DNA from: CAXBDP01 sp964598395
GTDB taxonomy: Bacteria; Bacteroidota; Bacteroidia; Cytophagales; Cyclobacteriaceae
Assembly (NCBI GenBank): GCA_964598395.1
Contig: CAZRBW010000008.1
Span: 19,076 to 83,075, forward strand
Length of the DNA stretch: 64,000 bases
Direction of reading: 5' to 3'
This document shows positions 1-8,015 of the stretch, piece by piece. Below the pieces are notes generated by a model. That model saw nothing but the letters and a program-made list of their open reading frames with translations. It had not been told where the DNA came from and searched no databases. The stretch's first letter is position 1; each line of letters starts with the position of its first letter. The position numbers were made by a program, and so were the translations under genes.

Positions 1-53
1 AGATTTACTCGTTCTATTTCGAAAAGCAGGAGGGGATTCTTCTTAACGCTCAT
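1..53 (-). CDS. N-terminal fragment of an unidentified protein (cut by window edge)
   Basis: An open frame starts with ATG at 53 on the minus strand and runs without a stop to the window edge; the first residues read MSVKKNPLLLFEIERVN. It lies 7 bases downstream of the dinB stop in the same direction, so it is probably the next gene of the same operon. Seventeen residues are too few to assign a family. It could also be a chance open frame. Confidence 0.35.
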   Translation of the reverse strand, partial: MSVKKNPLLLFEIERVN

Positions 54-60
54 GCTAGGT

Positions 61-1260
61 TTAGCCCTGAAAAGCATTATTATCTCTTTTCACTCTAGGG
101 TTTAAGTCTAGCGTCACAGCTCTGCCGATAGCGTCGGGGCCGTGCTTGCTACGAAGCTTATCCATTGCTTGGTATAGCTTGATCATCTCTTCGGTATCTT
201 CAAAGAGGTTGATTTGATAATGGCCATGCACCAAATTGCTCAAGCGGAGCCCAATAAGCCGAATGCGCATGCGGCGCTGAAACAGCTTCTCAAACAGCTC
301 ATGTGCATAGCGGATAATCGTTTGGTCGGATGAAGTGTAGGGCACTTGTATTTGCTTACTCTCAGTATCGAAATTGGCATAGCGAATTTTCACAGCAATA
401 CATGAGCAGAGCTTTTGTTTGCTGCGCAGTTTGTAAGCGAGCTTTTCGGCCATAGCTGTAAGCAATGAGCGCATCATCCGTGTATCTATACTGTCCGAAT
501 CGAAAGTACATTCTGTTGAAATAGACTTTTGCTCAGTAAATGGCACTACAGGAGTTTCATCTATCGCATTGGCACGTCTCCATAGCAGGATACCATTTTT
601 GCCCAATGCCGCTTCGAGCATTTCTACAGGCATATCGCTTAGTACTTTTACGGTACGTATGCCCATGTCAAACAGAAATCGGCTGGTTTTTTCGCCCACC
701 ATCGGAATTTTATTTACAGGCAAAGGAGCCAAAAAACCCTTTTCCATACCTTTTTCTATATGCTTGGCTCCATTGGGTTTCGACTCACCGGTGGCGACTT
801 TGGACACCAGCTTATTGATAGATAAGCCCATCGAAATAGGTAGCCCACTTTCATGAATGATTTTTTGGCGGAGCTCACTTGCCCATCGATAGCAGCCAAA
901 AAACTTATCCATACCACTGATGTCCATATAAAATTCATCAATGGATGACTTCTCAAAAAGAGGCGCATTTTCGGCAATAATCTGCGTAACCTCCCGCGAA
1001 TGTTTACTATAAGCATCCATATCGCCCGATACCACTAGCGCATCTGGACATAGCTGCAGAGCAAGCCGCACCGGCATAGCTGAGCGTACACCATATCGTC
1101 GAGCTTCGTAGCTGCATGAGGCTACCACGCCACGATCACCGCTTCCACCTATAATCAATGGCTTCCCTATTAGTCTAGAATCTCGCAAGCACTCTACGGA
1201 TACAAAAAATGCATCCAAATCCATGTGAACAATCGTACGCGAAATATTTTGCTCCAACAT
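61..1260 (-). CDS. dinB: DNA polymerase IV (Y-family translesion polymerase)
   Basis: Error-prone Y-family DNA polymerase that copies past damaged bases. The 399-residue length fits DinB. The first catalytic motif MDLDAFFVSVE lies at residues 13-23, with the metal-binding Asp pair and the steric-gate Phe region. The second carboxylate motif SSIDEFYMD lies near residues 105-113. The lysine-rich MGLSINKLVSKVA follows, then the helix-hairpin-helix region (IPMVGEKTSRFL) and the little-finger domain. Either Met1 or Met13 could start it; Met1 keeps a normal DinB N-terminus with a short extension. A -7-like element, two palindromes and a divergent small gene lie upstream. An S24 regulator is encoded 1.3 kb away, so damage-inducible control is plausible but inferred. 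Confidence 0.95.
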   Translation of the reverse strand: MLEQNISRTIVHMDLDAFFVSVECLRDSRLIGKPLIIGGSGDRGVVASCSYEARRYGVRSAMPVRLALQLCPDALVVSGDMDAYSKHSREVTQIIAENAPLFEKSSIDEFYMDISGMDKFFGCYRWASELRQKIIHESGLPISMGLSINKLVSKVATGESKPNGAKHIEKGMEKGFLAPLPVNKIPMVGEKTSRFLFDMGIRTVKVLSDMPVEMLEAALGKNGILLWRRANAIDETPVVPFTEQKSISTECTFDSDSIDTRMMRSLLTAMAEKLAYKLRSKQKLCSCIAVKIRYANFDTESKQIQVPYTSSDQTIIRYAHELFEKLFQRRMRIRLIGLRLSNLVHGHYQINLFEDTEEMIKLYQAMDKLRSKHGPDAIGRAVTLDLNPRVKRDNNAFQG

Positions 1261-1278
1261 ATTTATCTTCTCTTTTCA

Positions 1279-1286
1279 CAAAATTA
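1279..1286 (-). promoter_or_regulatory. -7 element of the dinB promoter
   Basis: On the minus strand the bases read TAATTTTG, matching the Bacteroidota -7 consensus TAnnTTTG. The element lies 19 bases upstream of the dinB start. No TTTG is seen at the usual distance. The 7+2+7 inverted repeat at 1305-1320 covers the place where a -33 element would be expected. Confidence 0.5.
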
Positions 1287-1304
1287 CTAATTATTTTAGC
1301 TTTA

Positions 1305-1320
1305 ATTTGTATTTACAAAT
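1305..1320. promoter_or_regulatory. Inverted repeat, possible operator upstream of dinB
   Basis: ATTTGTA-TT-TACAAAT has perfect 7-base arms around a 2-base spacer. It lies in the 116-base divergent gap between dinB and the small gene at 1377, just upstream of the dinB -7 element. This is the size and position expected of a dimeric repressor site. The S24 regulator at 2530 is one candidate binder, by inference only. Confidence 0.4.
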
Positions 1321-1332
1321 CTTATTACTAAT

Positions 1333-1346
1333 TTTATGATCATAAA
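1333..1346. promoter_or_regulatory. 14-base perfect palindrome in the dinB/1377 gap
   Basis: TTTATGATCATAAA is a perfect palindrome 12 bases from the neighbouring inverted repeat. It lies about 30 bases before the start of the plus-strand small gene. It may be a second operator in this short divergent region. AT-rich DNA produces short palindromes by chance, so confidence is limited. Confidence 0.35.
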
Positions 1347-1376
1347 TACTAAAATAAATAGTTAAACGCTGAAATA

Positions 1377-1661
1377 ATGAACATAGAAAACAACTCATTG
1401 AAGCTTAAGGCAAGAAAATTAAGCTCAGGCAGATGTCAAGTGAAATTCAGTTTCACAGCAAAAGCCGAAGAAAACTGGTATGGATATATGCTAACAGAGC
1501 CAGGAGATACGCTGAAAGAAGTAGTGAATAAAATCACTGAAGATTTGGGTAAAATAATTTCTACAGATCCATTTTATGGCCTGCAAGCTCATTTATATTC
1601 ATTAGGTGGGAGAGATCTAAGTCAGCAAAAGCGAATCTATCTATTTAGAAACCGTAAATAG
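1377..1661 (+). CDS. Small hypothetical protein, 94 aa
   Basis: I do not recognise this 94-residue protein. It has no signal peptide or membrane segment, and it is basic, with many Lys and Arg and the C-terminal end IYLFRNRK. The middle (WYGYMLTEPGDTLKEVV) suggests a compact alpha/beta fold. It is transcribed divergently from dinB across a gap that holds two palindromes, so the two genes may share regulation. Coding status rests on an intact frame with a normal ATG and a clear gap on both sides. Confidence 0.6.
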   Translation: MNIENNSLKLKARKLSSGRCQVKFSFTAKAEENWYGYMLTEPGDTLKEVVNKITEDLGKIISTDPFYGLQAHLYSLGGRDLSQQKRIYLFRNRK

Positions 1662-1695
1662 AAGATTGAAGTAACATAAAGCGGGAGGTTTTACG

Positions 1696-1728
1696 TTTGA
1701 GCAGAAATAATCAAATAGATTACATTTG
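1696..1728 (+). promoter_or_regulatory. Bacteroidota-type promoter for the lipoprotein at 1751
   Basis: TTTG at 1696-1699 and TACATTTG at 1721-1728 match the -33 (TTTG) and -7 (TAnnTTTG) elements with a 21-base spacer. The start codon follows 22 bases later. The octamer GCGGGAGG at 1681-1688 lies just upstream of the -33 element. Confidence 0.65.
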
Positions 1729-1750
1729 TGTCAAAGATTAATTAGACGAT

Positions 1751-2467
1751 ATGACCTACGTTTTGAAAACAACTTTATTGCTAGCGATTTTGGGATTAGT
1801 ATTGGTATCCTGTATCCGTGAATTACCCGACCCAGTATCTACTGTTCAATTGAGAATGGATTTCTCATCTGATGCATCAGGAAATATGGGATGGCAGGCA
1901 AGCTTTAGCGATTATGCAATTCCGCAAGAAAACTTAATGGAGTTTGAATATGGCAGATCGCCACTTCCAGCACCATTGCCTAGTAATCAATATGGCTTTA
2001 AGCTATCAGGGCACAATCGTAGTGACGACATGTTTATGTTCATGTATTACACTGTTACAGGTTTGTTGCCAAATAGAGAATATACAGTTTCGTTTGATTT
2101 AGAAATTGCGTCGAAGTATGCTGCTAATAGTGTCGGAATAGGAGGGTCGCCAGGGAGCTCTGTTTATCTAAAAGTAGGTGCAGTGAGTAAGGAGCCTAAA
2201 GTTGAGCTACTAGGTGATTATTACGCGATAAATGTTGAGAAAGGTCAACAGTCCCAAGGAGGGCCAGATATGGATGTGATAGGGAATATTGCTATAGGTA
2301 ATGACAAGACAGATTACGAGCTGATAAATCGCAATAATTTGACTAATCCATTCAAAGCAAATTCGGATGCTAATGGAAACCTTTGGTTAATTATCGGTAC
2401 CGATTCAGGCTTTGAAGGATTAACAACCATATATTTTAATAAGATTAATATTGATGTAGTACTTTAA
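1751..2467 (+). CDS. Hypothetical lipoprotein, 238 aa
   Basis: Predicted lipoprotein. The N-terminus has a charged start, a hydrophobic core and the lipobox LVSC, so the mature protein would begin at Cys21 (CIRELPDP). The remaining 218 residues resemble a beta-sandwich (YTVSFDLEIAS near residue 116), including a Gly-rich GIGGSPGSSVYLKVGAV stretch. The pattern recalls carbohydrate-binding-type beta-sandwich domains, but I cannot name a family. A well-formed promoter precedes it. The downstream S24 regulator starts 62 bases after its stop. Function is unknown. Confidence 0.75.
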   Translation: MTYVLKTTLLLAILGLVLVSCIRELPDPVSTVQLRMDFSSDASGNMGWQASFSDYAIPQENLMEFEYGRSPLPAPLPSNQYGFKLSGHNRSDDMFMFMYYTVTGLLPNREYTVSFDLEIASKYAANSVGIGGSPGSSVYLKVGAVSKEPKVELLGDYYAINVEKGQQSQGGPDMDVIGNIAIGNDKTDYELINRNNLTNPFKANSDANGNLWLIIGTDSGFEGLTTIYFNKINIDVVL

Positions 2468-2529
2468 AAGGTGATTGATTTGCTAAAATGTTTAAATTTT
2501 GCTAAATCGATTGTCGAAATACTAATATA

Positions 2530-3327
2530 ATGAGCATTTTAAGCAATAACATTAAATTTCTTCGTAAGAAGCTAGGTTTTACTCAAGAGCAATTTGCTGA
2601 AAAAATTGGGATAAAAAGATCTTTAGTGGGTGCTTATGAAGAGGGGCGAGCTGATCCTAGACTGAATAACCTTCAAAATATGGCTAATCTGTTTGGCTTC
2701 AGCGTGGATGCTCTATTGGCTAAAGATTTCAGCAATCTGCCAGAAGATAAATGGCATAGTGATGAGATTACAAAAGAGCCAACATCTGTAAAAGTACTTT
2801 CCATTACCGTTGATAAGCAAGATAGGGAGAATATTGAACTGGTTCCTCAAAAGGCTGCTGCGGGGTATTTGAATGGATATGCCGATCCTGAGTACTTAGA
2901 AGATCTTCCCAAATTCCAGATACCAACTCTTAATGGAACAGGCACCTACAGAGCCTTCGAGATTAATGGTGACTCCATGCTTCCTTTGCAATCTGGGACG
3001 ATCGTAGTGGGTAAATATGTAGAGCAATGGCAAGATGTGAAAAGTGGCAAAACCTATGTACTTATTACCAAAGACGAAGGCGTAGTCTATAAGCGTGTCT
3101 TTAATTATGGAGCCGAGAATGGCAAATTCTTTCTTGTAAGTGATAATCAAAGTTACACTCCTTATGATGTTAAATTAGATGATGTTATGGAAATATGGGA
3201 AGCAAAGGTTTTTATTAGTTCCAGTTTTCCAGAGCCAGAATCTGAAAAGGAAATTAGCCTTGAGAAACTCACAGGAATCGTCTTGAGTTTACAACAAGAT
3301 GTGATCAAATTGAAAGATAAAAAGTAA
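2530..3327 (+). CDS. XRE-family transcriptional regulator with S24 (LexA/CI-type) peptidase domain
   Basis: Repressor with an N-terminal helix-turn-helix (residues 6-62: LRKKLGFTQEQFAEKIG, KRSLVGAYEEGR) and a C-terminal S24 self-cleavage domain. The Ser/Lys dyad is visible as Ser149 in NGDSM and Lys188 in VVYKRV. An Ala111-Gly112 pair in AAAGYL is a good candidate autocleavage bond, as in LexA and lambda CI. This is therefore probably a damage-responsive repressor that inactivates itself. The end is a short charged helix (residues ~240-265). Direct 9-base repeats upstream may be its own operator. A terminator follows. It could control dinB 1.3 kb upstream, by inference; it is not a canonical LexA because its DNA-binding domain is of HTH_3 type. 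Confidence 0.9.
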   Translation: MSILSNNIKFLRKKLGFTQEQFAEKIGIKRSLVGAYEEGRADPRLNNLQNMANLFGFSVDALLAKDFSNLPEDKWHSDEITKEPTSVKVLSITVDKQDRENIELVPQKAAAGYLNGYADPEYLEDLPKFQIPTLNGTGTYRAFEINGDSMLPLQSGTIVVGKYVEQWQDVKSGKTYVLITKDEGVVYKRVFNYGAENGKFFLVSDNQSYTPYDVKLDDVMEIWEAKVFISSSFPEPESEKEISLEKLTGIVLSLQQDVIKLKDKK

Positions 3328-3351
3328 TAGGAGTAAGTGATTACTAAAAGT

Positions 3352-3378
3352 AAAGGCCTTGTTTAATCAAGGCTTTTT
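3352..3378 (+). terminator. Rho-independent terminator after the S24 regulator
   Basis: The stem GCCTTG/CAAGGC (3356-3361 with 3368-3373) is extended outward by AAAG/TTTT pairs. It has a 6-base loop and a run of five T after the core stem. It lies 25 bases past the regulator stop. Confidence 0.75.
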
Positions 3379-3419
3379 GCATTCTAATAGACAACTAAAT
3401 CTTATCAATTGAAATTCGC

Positions 3420-3427
3420 TAAATTTG
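3420..3427 (+). promoter_or_regulatory. -7 element before the 2OG oxygenase gene
   Basis: TAAATTTG matches TAnnTTTG exactly and ends 10 bases before the ATG, which would give a very short leader. No TTTG is found at the usual 19-21 base spacing, so only the -7 half is supported. Confidence 0.45.
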
Positions 3428-3437
3428 CAATCACTTT

Positions 3438-4046
3438 ATGGAAGTAAACGAACACATTGCGGATTGCCTTGCCGAACAAGGCTACGCTGTTATCAATAAT
3501 TACTTTTCTGATTCATTTTGTAAAGCATTGCGGGAGGAGCAAGAAATTCTATTTGAAGAAGGTGCCTTTCGTGCTGCTGGCATTGGTCGTGGGCAGGATT
3601 TCAAACTAGCTCCCGAAATTCGCGGAGATAAAGTATTGTGGCTTCATGAAGCAAATCTCACCGAGCTTCAGAAAAAATATTGGGAGCAAATAACTGTATT
3701 GAGAGAATATTTGAATGAGGCTTTATTTATTTCCGTCAATGGATTCGAAGCGCATTATGCTGTATATCCTCCCGCCTCATTTTACAAATCACATCTGGAT
3801 CAGCATGCCAAAACAAGGCATCGGATTATTAGCTGTATACTTTATTTGAATCCTGATTGGCAGCCAAAGGATGAAGGAATGCTGAGAATTTATAATCCTG
3901 ATGGAAGTTTTGCCCTTGATGTTGCTCCTGTAATTGGGACTTTCGTTTGCTTCCGAAGTGCGGATATTCCTCATGAAGTGCTGCCAACCAATAGCGATCG
4001 ATATAGTATTACAGGCTGGATGAGGAATGACTCTTTTATGCTCTAG
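3438..4046 (+). CDS. 2OG-Fe(II) oxygenase family protein (prolyl-4-hydroxylase-like)
   Basis: Non-haem iron, 2-oxoglutarate-dependent oxygenase of the prolyl 4-hydroxylase superfamily, 202 residues. The HxD iron-binding motif is HLD in YKSHLDQH (about residue 118). The distal His is in DIPHEVLP (about 180), followed by an Arg (SDRYSITGW) suited to bind the 2OG carboxylate. No signal peptide is present, so it is cytoplasmic. Its substrate is unknown; family members hydroxylate proteins or small molecules. It converges on menE so closely that the tetranucleotide CTAG at 4043-4046 gives both stop codons. Confidence 0.88.
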   Translation: MEVNEHIADCLAEQGYAVINNYFSDSFCKALREEQEILFEEGAFRAAGIGRGQDFKLAPEIRGDKVLWLHEANLTELQKKYWEQITVLREYLNEALFISVNGFEAHYAVYPPASFYKSHLDQHAKTRHRIISCILYLNPDWQPKDEGMLRIYNPDGSFALDVAPVIGTFVCFRSADIPHEVLPTNSDRYSITGWMRNDSFML

Positions 4047-5143
4047 TTGCCTAACAATCTTATAGTCGTTTGTTTTCGTTGAATTTTCCCGGTTGTGGTC
4101 CTTACAAATTCATCAACTAGAATGATTTCTTTTGGGCATTTAATAGAGCCAAGGGCAGACTTAATTTGGTCTAGCAAATCTAGCGGAGCTTCCTTAGCTT
4201 CTAAGAAAAGCACTGCTTTTTGCCCCCATTTTTGATCATCTACGCCATGAATAAAATAGGAAATGTTTGAAGGAATTAGACTTGAAATTTCAGATTCTAT
4301 TTCTTCTGGATAAAACTTTATCCCTCCGCTGTTTATCACATTGTCATATCTTCCAATCCATTTGAATTCCGTTGCACTTATCAAATCAATGATGTCATTG
4401 CTTTGGATTTTAGAGTTATTGGTTACAGCTCCTTCCACCCATAAACAACCTCTTTCGTCAACTCCAATTTCGATGCCTTCCATGCACTTATAATTACTTT
4501 CTCCATTACCCAAATTCCTAAGTGCAAGGTGCGACACAGTTTCCGTCATCCCAAAAGTTTGCCAAATTGGAAGCTGATTATTGACACATAACTCATTTAT
4601 ATTTTGGGATATAGATGCGCCTCCTATAAGTATAGCTTTGAATAATTTCAATTGCTCAATACCATTCTCTCTATTTAATATTTCTTGAAGTTGAGTAGGT
4701 ACCAGAGCTGTGAAAGTGAATTTATGTTTGGTTGGAAATTTAGCTAATGGATCCTTTTGACTTGGAATAATTGTGCACTTATTGCCAAGTTCCATTGCTC
4801 TCACCATCATCATTTTTCCACCAATGTATTGGGTGCTTAAGCAGAGTAGAGAATGATCGTCAATGGTTAGTTGTAATGTATTGATAGTACCTTGAGCACT
4901 AGCAATCATTTGCGCTCTAGTGACTTCAATAATTTTGGATGGGCCAGTACTGCCAGAGGTTTTGAGCTCAAATGATGATTTGCCTGAATACCACTCAGCA
5001 GCAAATGCAAGTGCATCCAATACCTCCCGCCTTTTAGTGCTTTTGGCTAGTTTTGGATTGATTAACTCTAAGGGATTTATTCCACCACTTTTAGTGAATA
5101 AACCTTGCTTAAATTCAAATCCATATGATTCATTTTGATCCAA
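4043..5143 (-). CDS. menE: o-succinylbenzoate-CoA ligase (MenE-type AMP-binding enzyme)
   Basis: Activates o-succinylbenzoate with CoA and ATP in menaquinone synthesis. At 366 residues it is shorter than classical MenE (about 450-490), as in compact Bacteroidota forms. The adenylation motif A3 is seen as LKTSGSTGPSK (residues 60-70). Further motifs are WQTFGMTE (A5) and WIGRYDNVINSGGIKFYPEEIE (A7-A8). The C-terminal lysine motif is TTGKIQRK. It is the last gene of the men operon, 24 bases after the larger PH-domain gene. Assignment rests on the AMP-ligase motifs plus the menF-menD-menB context. Confidence 0.9.
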   Translation of the reverse strand: MDQNESYGFEFKQGLFTKSGGINPLELINPKLAKSTKRREVLDALAFAAEWYSGKSSFELKTSGSTGPSKIIEVTRAQMIASAQGTINTLQLTIDDHSLLCLSTQYIGGKMMMVRAMELGNKCTIIPSQKDPLAKFPTKHKFTFTALVPTQLQEILNRENGIEQLKLFKAILIGGASISQNINELCVNNQLPIWQTFGMTETVSHLALRNLGNGESNYKCMEGIEIGVDERGCLWVEGAVTNNSKIQSNDIIDLISATEFKWIGRYDNVINSGGIKFYPEEIESEISSLIPSNISYFIHGVDDQKWGQKAVLFLEAKEAPLDLLDQIKSALGSIKCPKEIILVDEFVRTTTGKIQRKQTTIRLLGN

Positions 5144-5167
5144 AATTGTCTGCTCGGTTTTTTACAT

Positions 5168-6694
5168 TTACATCCACTTTTTATTGGATGTTTCTATTTT
5201 GTACAATAAAAAATTGGCCAATTTATGTGCGTAATATTTCTTGAGGAATGGCATTTCAAAAGATCCAGATGCTGTATGAATTACAACCGTGGCCAAATCG
5301 CGTCGCTCTTGAAATATGCTTTGAGTCAATTCTACATTTTGAACCTTAAATAATTTTAAATCAACTGTATTTGGAAAAATCCAGCCCTTACTAATTTTCA
5401 ATCCTTCAGGATAAATTCTCAAAAGGAAAGTTTGGTAATACTTAACTGAAACTATGATGCCCAAAATCAACCATGTTGTTGCAACTGCATATATCCAAGG
5501 ATGGAGGAAGAAACCAAATGCAGCAAAGATAATTGAAGGAATAATGGCCTTGAAAAGGATGAATCTATAGCGTAAAAATAGGTCTGGTTTATAACTAGCA
5601 CTAGGCTCACCCAAGGTTTCTGGGAAATAATCTTGATACAAGGTTTCGATTGATTCTGCTTTGCAACCTGGTATTTCTACCAGACTATTTTTATCCTCTG
5701 CTACACTAGATGCTTGGGCAATTTCAATGGTTCGTAAACCTAATAATTTTCTTAAAGGATTACTTGACCAAGTGATGTTTTGAATCTTATTTTGAGGAAC
5801 TTGATATTCCTTTATTGATAATAAACCCGATCGAATTTTTAATCCTCGGCTATCTGTGGTTGCTTCGAAATTGAAGAATTTAAGGAATGTCCGGATCAAA
5901 CTTAATAGTACGCTAATCAATAGAAAGAAGATGATTAAAGTTACAATGAGGCTAATGCCTGATTGCATTATAAGATTGGTAGATTCTGCAACATACTCAT
6001 CTACTTGATCCTCAACATATTGGGTCAACTGTTGTCCATAGCCGAATATTACTGCTAAGGCCACAAAGCCTGTTTTGATATGATTTTCACTAATGCCTAT
6101 CAGAAAGACTTCTTTCGGGCTAAGTTTTAACAGTGTTTTAGCTTTTTGTGGTTCAGGCTTTAATATTTCCTCTATTCCTTCTATTTCAGGATCTTTTTCA
6201 GCTTCAAGAATTTCATCTTTGATTTCATAAAGGAAATCTCTCAAACCTCTTGCGTAAGGCTTGCTTAGTGCTTTAATCTCTAATTCAGATGATTTAGAAC
6301 CAGCACTGTCAACTTCCAATGCCGTAATATTGAAGATACGGTGGAAGATATTTTGTTTTAAATGAATACTTTGAATTCTCTCTATTGGAATACTAAGACG
6401 AGTCCTATTTAATACTCCCTGCTGTAATACAAATTGTCCATCTTGAATATGAAAGAGAAAATTTCTGTATTCAATAAATGAATACGAAAGGAAAAGGACT
6501 AGAACTAAAAGAAAAATCCCGATAATTAACATTATATAGAAAATGCTAAAATCAAGATCCCTACCCAAGAAATAGACCAATGGAATAAACACACCAATTG
6601 CTTTCCTCAAGTTATTTAATAACATGAGGAGTACACCTATCGAGTTCTGTCGAGTAGGGGTGGAATAATCAATCTTCTGTGATGTCTGAGACAA
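5168..6694 (-). CDS. PH domain-containing membrane protein, YdbT-like
   Basis: Membrane protein of 508 residues with repeated bacterial PH (bPH2) domains. Transmembrane pairs lie near residues 28-72, 205-270 and 375-415. The bPH2 signature VLNRTRLSIPIERIQSIHLKQN is near residues 94-115 and is repeated as IKEYQVPQNKIQNITWSS (~295) and FPNTVDLKLFKVQNVELTQS (~445). This is the YdbT architecture. Bacillus YdbS/YdbT are linked to the cell envelope, but the biochemical role is not established. It overlaps the preceding YdbS-like gene by 26 bases and lies inside the men operon, so both are probably co-expressed with quinone synthesis. Confidence 0.85.
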   Translation of the reverse strand: MSQTSQKIDYSTPTRQNSIGVLLMLLNNLRKAIGVFIPLVYFLGRDLDFSIFYIMLIIGIFLLVLVLFLSYSFIEYRNFLFHIQDGQFVLQQGVLNRTRLSIPIERIQSIHLKQNIFHRIFNITALEVDSAGSKSSELEIKALSKPYARGLRDFLYEIKDEILEAEKDPEIEGIEEILKPEPQKAKTLLKLSPKEVFLIGISENHIKTGFVALAVIFGYGQQLTQYVEDQVDEYVAESTNLIMQSGISLIVTLIIFFLLISVLLSLIRTFLKFFNFEATTDSRGLKIRSGLLSIKEYQVPQNKIQNITWSSNPLRKLLGLRTIEIAQASSVAEDKNSLVEIPGCKAESIETLYQDYFPETLGEPSASYKPDLFLRYRFILFKAIIPSIIFAAFGFFLHPWIYAVATTWLILGIIVSVKYYQTFLLRIYPEGLKISKGWIFPNTVDLKLFKVQNVELTQSIFQERRDLATVVIHTASGSFEMPFLKKYYAHKLANFLLYKIETSNKKWM

Positions 6695-7187
6695 TGTTTG
6701 TGATATGAGAGCGTAATGATTTTGCTTTATCGGGACTTAGGCCAGGTATCTTCATATCGCTGCCACTGCCTCCCGCCGTAAATACTTTTAATGATGCCAT
6801 GCCAAATAAGCTTTCGATAGGCCCTTGCTTTACTTCACAATGCTGTACCCTATTAAATGGAATTGAAAGCAAGCTTCTGAAAAACCAGCCTTTACGATAG
6901 CTGATATCATGCTTTCGTAATGCATAGCCTTTTCTTGTAAAGGAAAGGATCGTTTCAACTAATACAAATATCATTAGTGCGGACCAACCCAAATTCAGAT
7001 AAAGTTGTAAGTCAGAAGGGAAGTTATCGGCCTTATTGGCAATAATGGCAAGGATTATAATGGGTGGCGCCGCATACAGAACCCATACAAGAAGGGACAT
7101 CCATAGATATCCCTTCTTTATTTTTGTATAGCTAAGCTCCTCTAATTTTGGGAGTTCTGAGTCGTCTATTTGATCATTTTCGAACAT
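6669..7187 (-). CDS. PH domain-containing membrane protein, YdbS-like
   Basis: Protein of 172 residues with two transmembrane helices (about residues 28-50 and 62-83) followed by one bPH2 domain. The bPH2 core is seen as RSLLSIPFNRVQHCEVKQGP, then SLFGMASLKVFTAGGSGSDMKIPGL. It is the small partner of the YdbS/YdbT pair and overlaps the larger gene. It starts 3 bases after the menB stop, so it is translated as part of the menaquinone operon. The function is unknown; a paired envelope role is the family expectation. Confidence 0.85.
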   Translation of the reverse strand: MFENDQIDDSELPKLEELSYTKIKKGYLWMSLLVWVLYAAPPIIILAIIANKADNFPSDLQLYLNLGWSALMIFVLVETILSFTRKGYALRKHDISYRKGWFFRSLLSIPFNRVQHCEVKQGPIESLFGMASLKVFTAGGSGSDMKIPGLSPDKAKSLRSHITNIVSDITED

Positions 7188-7190
7188 GGC

Positions 7191-8015
7191 TTATGGGAAA
7201 AGAGGATATTTTCCAAAGTCGGGATCACGTTTTTCCAAAAATGCAGTTTTGCCTTCTTGCGCTTCTTCCATAAGGTAATACATTAAAGTTGCATCACCAG
7301 CCATTTCTTGCAAGCCTACTTGTCCGTCAAGTTCTGCATTCAATCCACGTTTGATCATTCTAATCGCTAATGGACTGCGCATCATAATCATTCTACACCA
7401 CTCTACGGTAGTTTCTTCGAGTTTATCTAGCGGTACTACTGTATTCACCATTCCCATAGCCTCGGCTTCGGCAGCGGTATATTGTTTGCAAAGGAACCAT
7501 ATTTCACGAGCTTTCTTTTGGCCTACATGTCGGGCTAGATAGGAAGATCCAAAACCGGCATCGAAACTACCTACTTTTGGTCCTGTTTGGCCAAAGCGAG
7601 CGTTATCTGACGCGATAGTCATATCGCAAACCACGTGCAATACGTGGCCGCCACCGATTGCATAGCCATTTACCATTGCAATCACAGGCTTAGGTAGGGA
7701 GCGGATTTTCTTTTGCAAATCCAAAACATTGAGTCTTGGGACTCCATCTTCACCAATATAACCGCCTTTGCCTTTTACATTTTGGTCTCCACCTGAGCAA
7801 AATGCCTTATCACCAGCGCCTGTAAATACTACAACTCGAACATCTTGGCGCTCACGGCAAATATCCATTGCGTCCATCATTTCGATATTTGTTTCAGGGC
7901 GGAATGCATTATAGACTTCCGGTCTATTGATGGTGATTTTGGCTATTCCTTCAAAAAAATCAAATTTGATGTCTTCATACTCCTTGATCGGAGTCCACGT
8001 AAATTTACTTTCCAT
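7191..8015 (-). CDS. menB: 1,4-dihydroxy-2-naphthoyl-CoA synthase
   Basis: Crotonase-fold enzyme that cyclises o-succinylbenzoyl-CoA to 1,4-dihydroxy-2-naphthoyl-CoA. The 274-residue length is typical. The CoA-binding oxyanion-hole region appears as AFCSGGDQNVKGKGGY (about residues 71-86) and NGYAIGGGHVLHV (about 114). MenB-type catalytic surroundings GQTGPKVGSFDAGFG (~145) and the C-terminal KRDPDFGKYP tail are characteristic of MenB within the crotonase family. It overlaps the end of menD by 11 bases, indicating translational coupling. Confidence 0.97.
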   Translation of the reverse strand: MESKFTWTPIKEYEDIKFDFFEGIAKITINRPEVYNAFRPETNIEMMDAMDICRERQDVRVVVFTGAGDKAFCSGGDQNVKGKGGYIGEDGVPRLNVLDLQKKIRSLPKPVIAMVNGYAIGGGHVLHVVCDMTIASDNARFGQTGPKVGSFDAGFGSSYLARHVGQKKAREIWFLCKQYTAAEAEAMGMVNTVVPLDKLEETTVEWCRMIMMRSPLAIRMIKRGLNAELDGQVGLQEMAGDATLMYYLMEEAQEGKTAFLEKRDPDFGKYPLFP

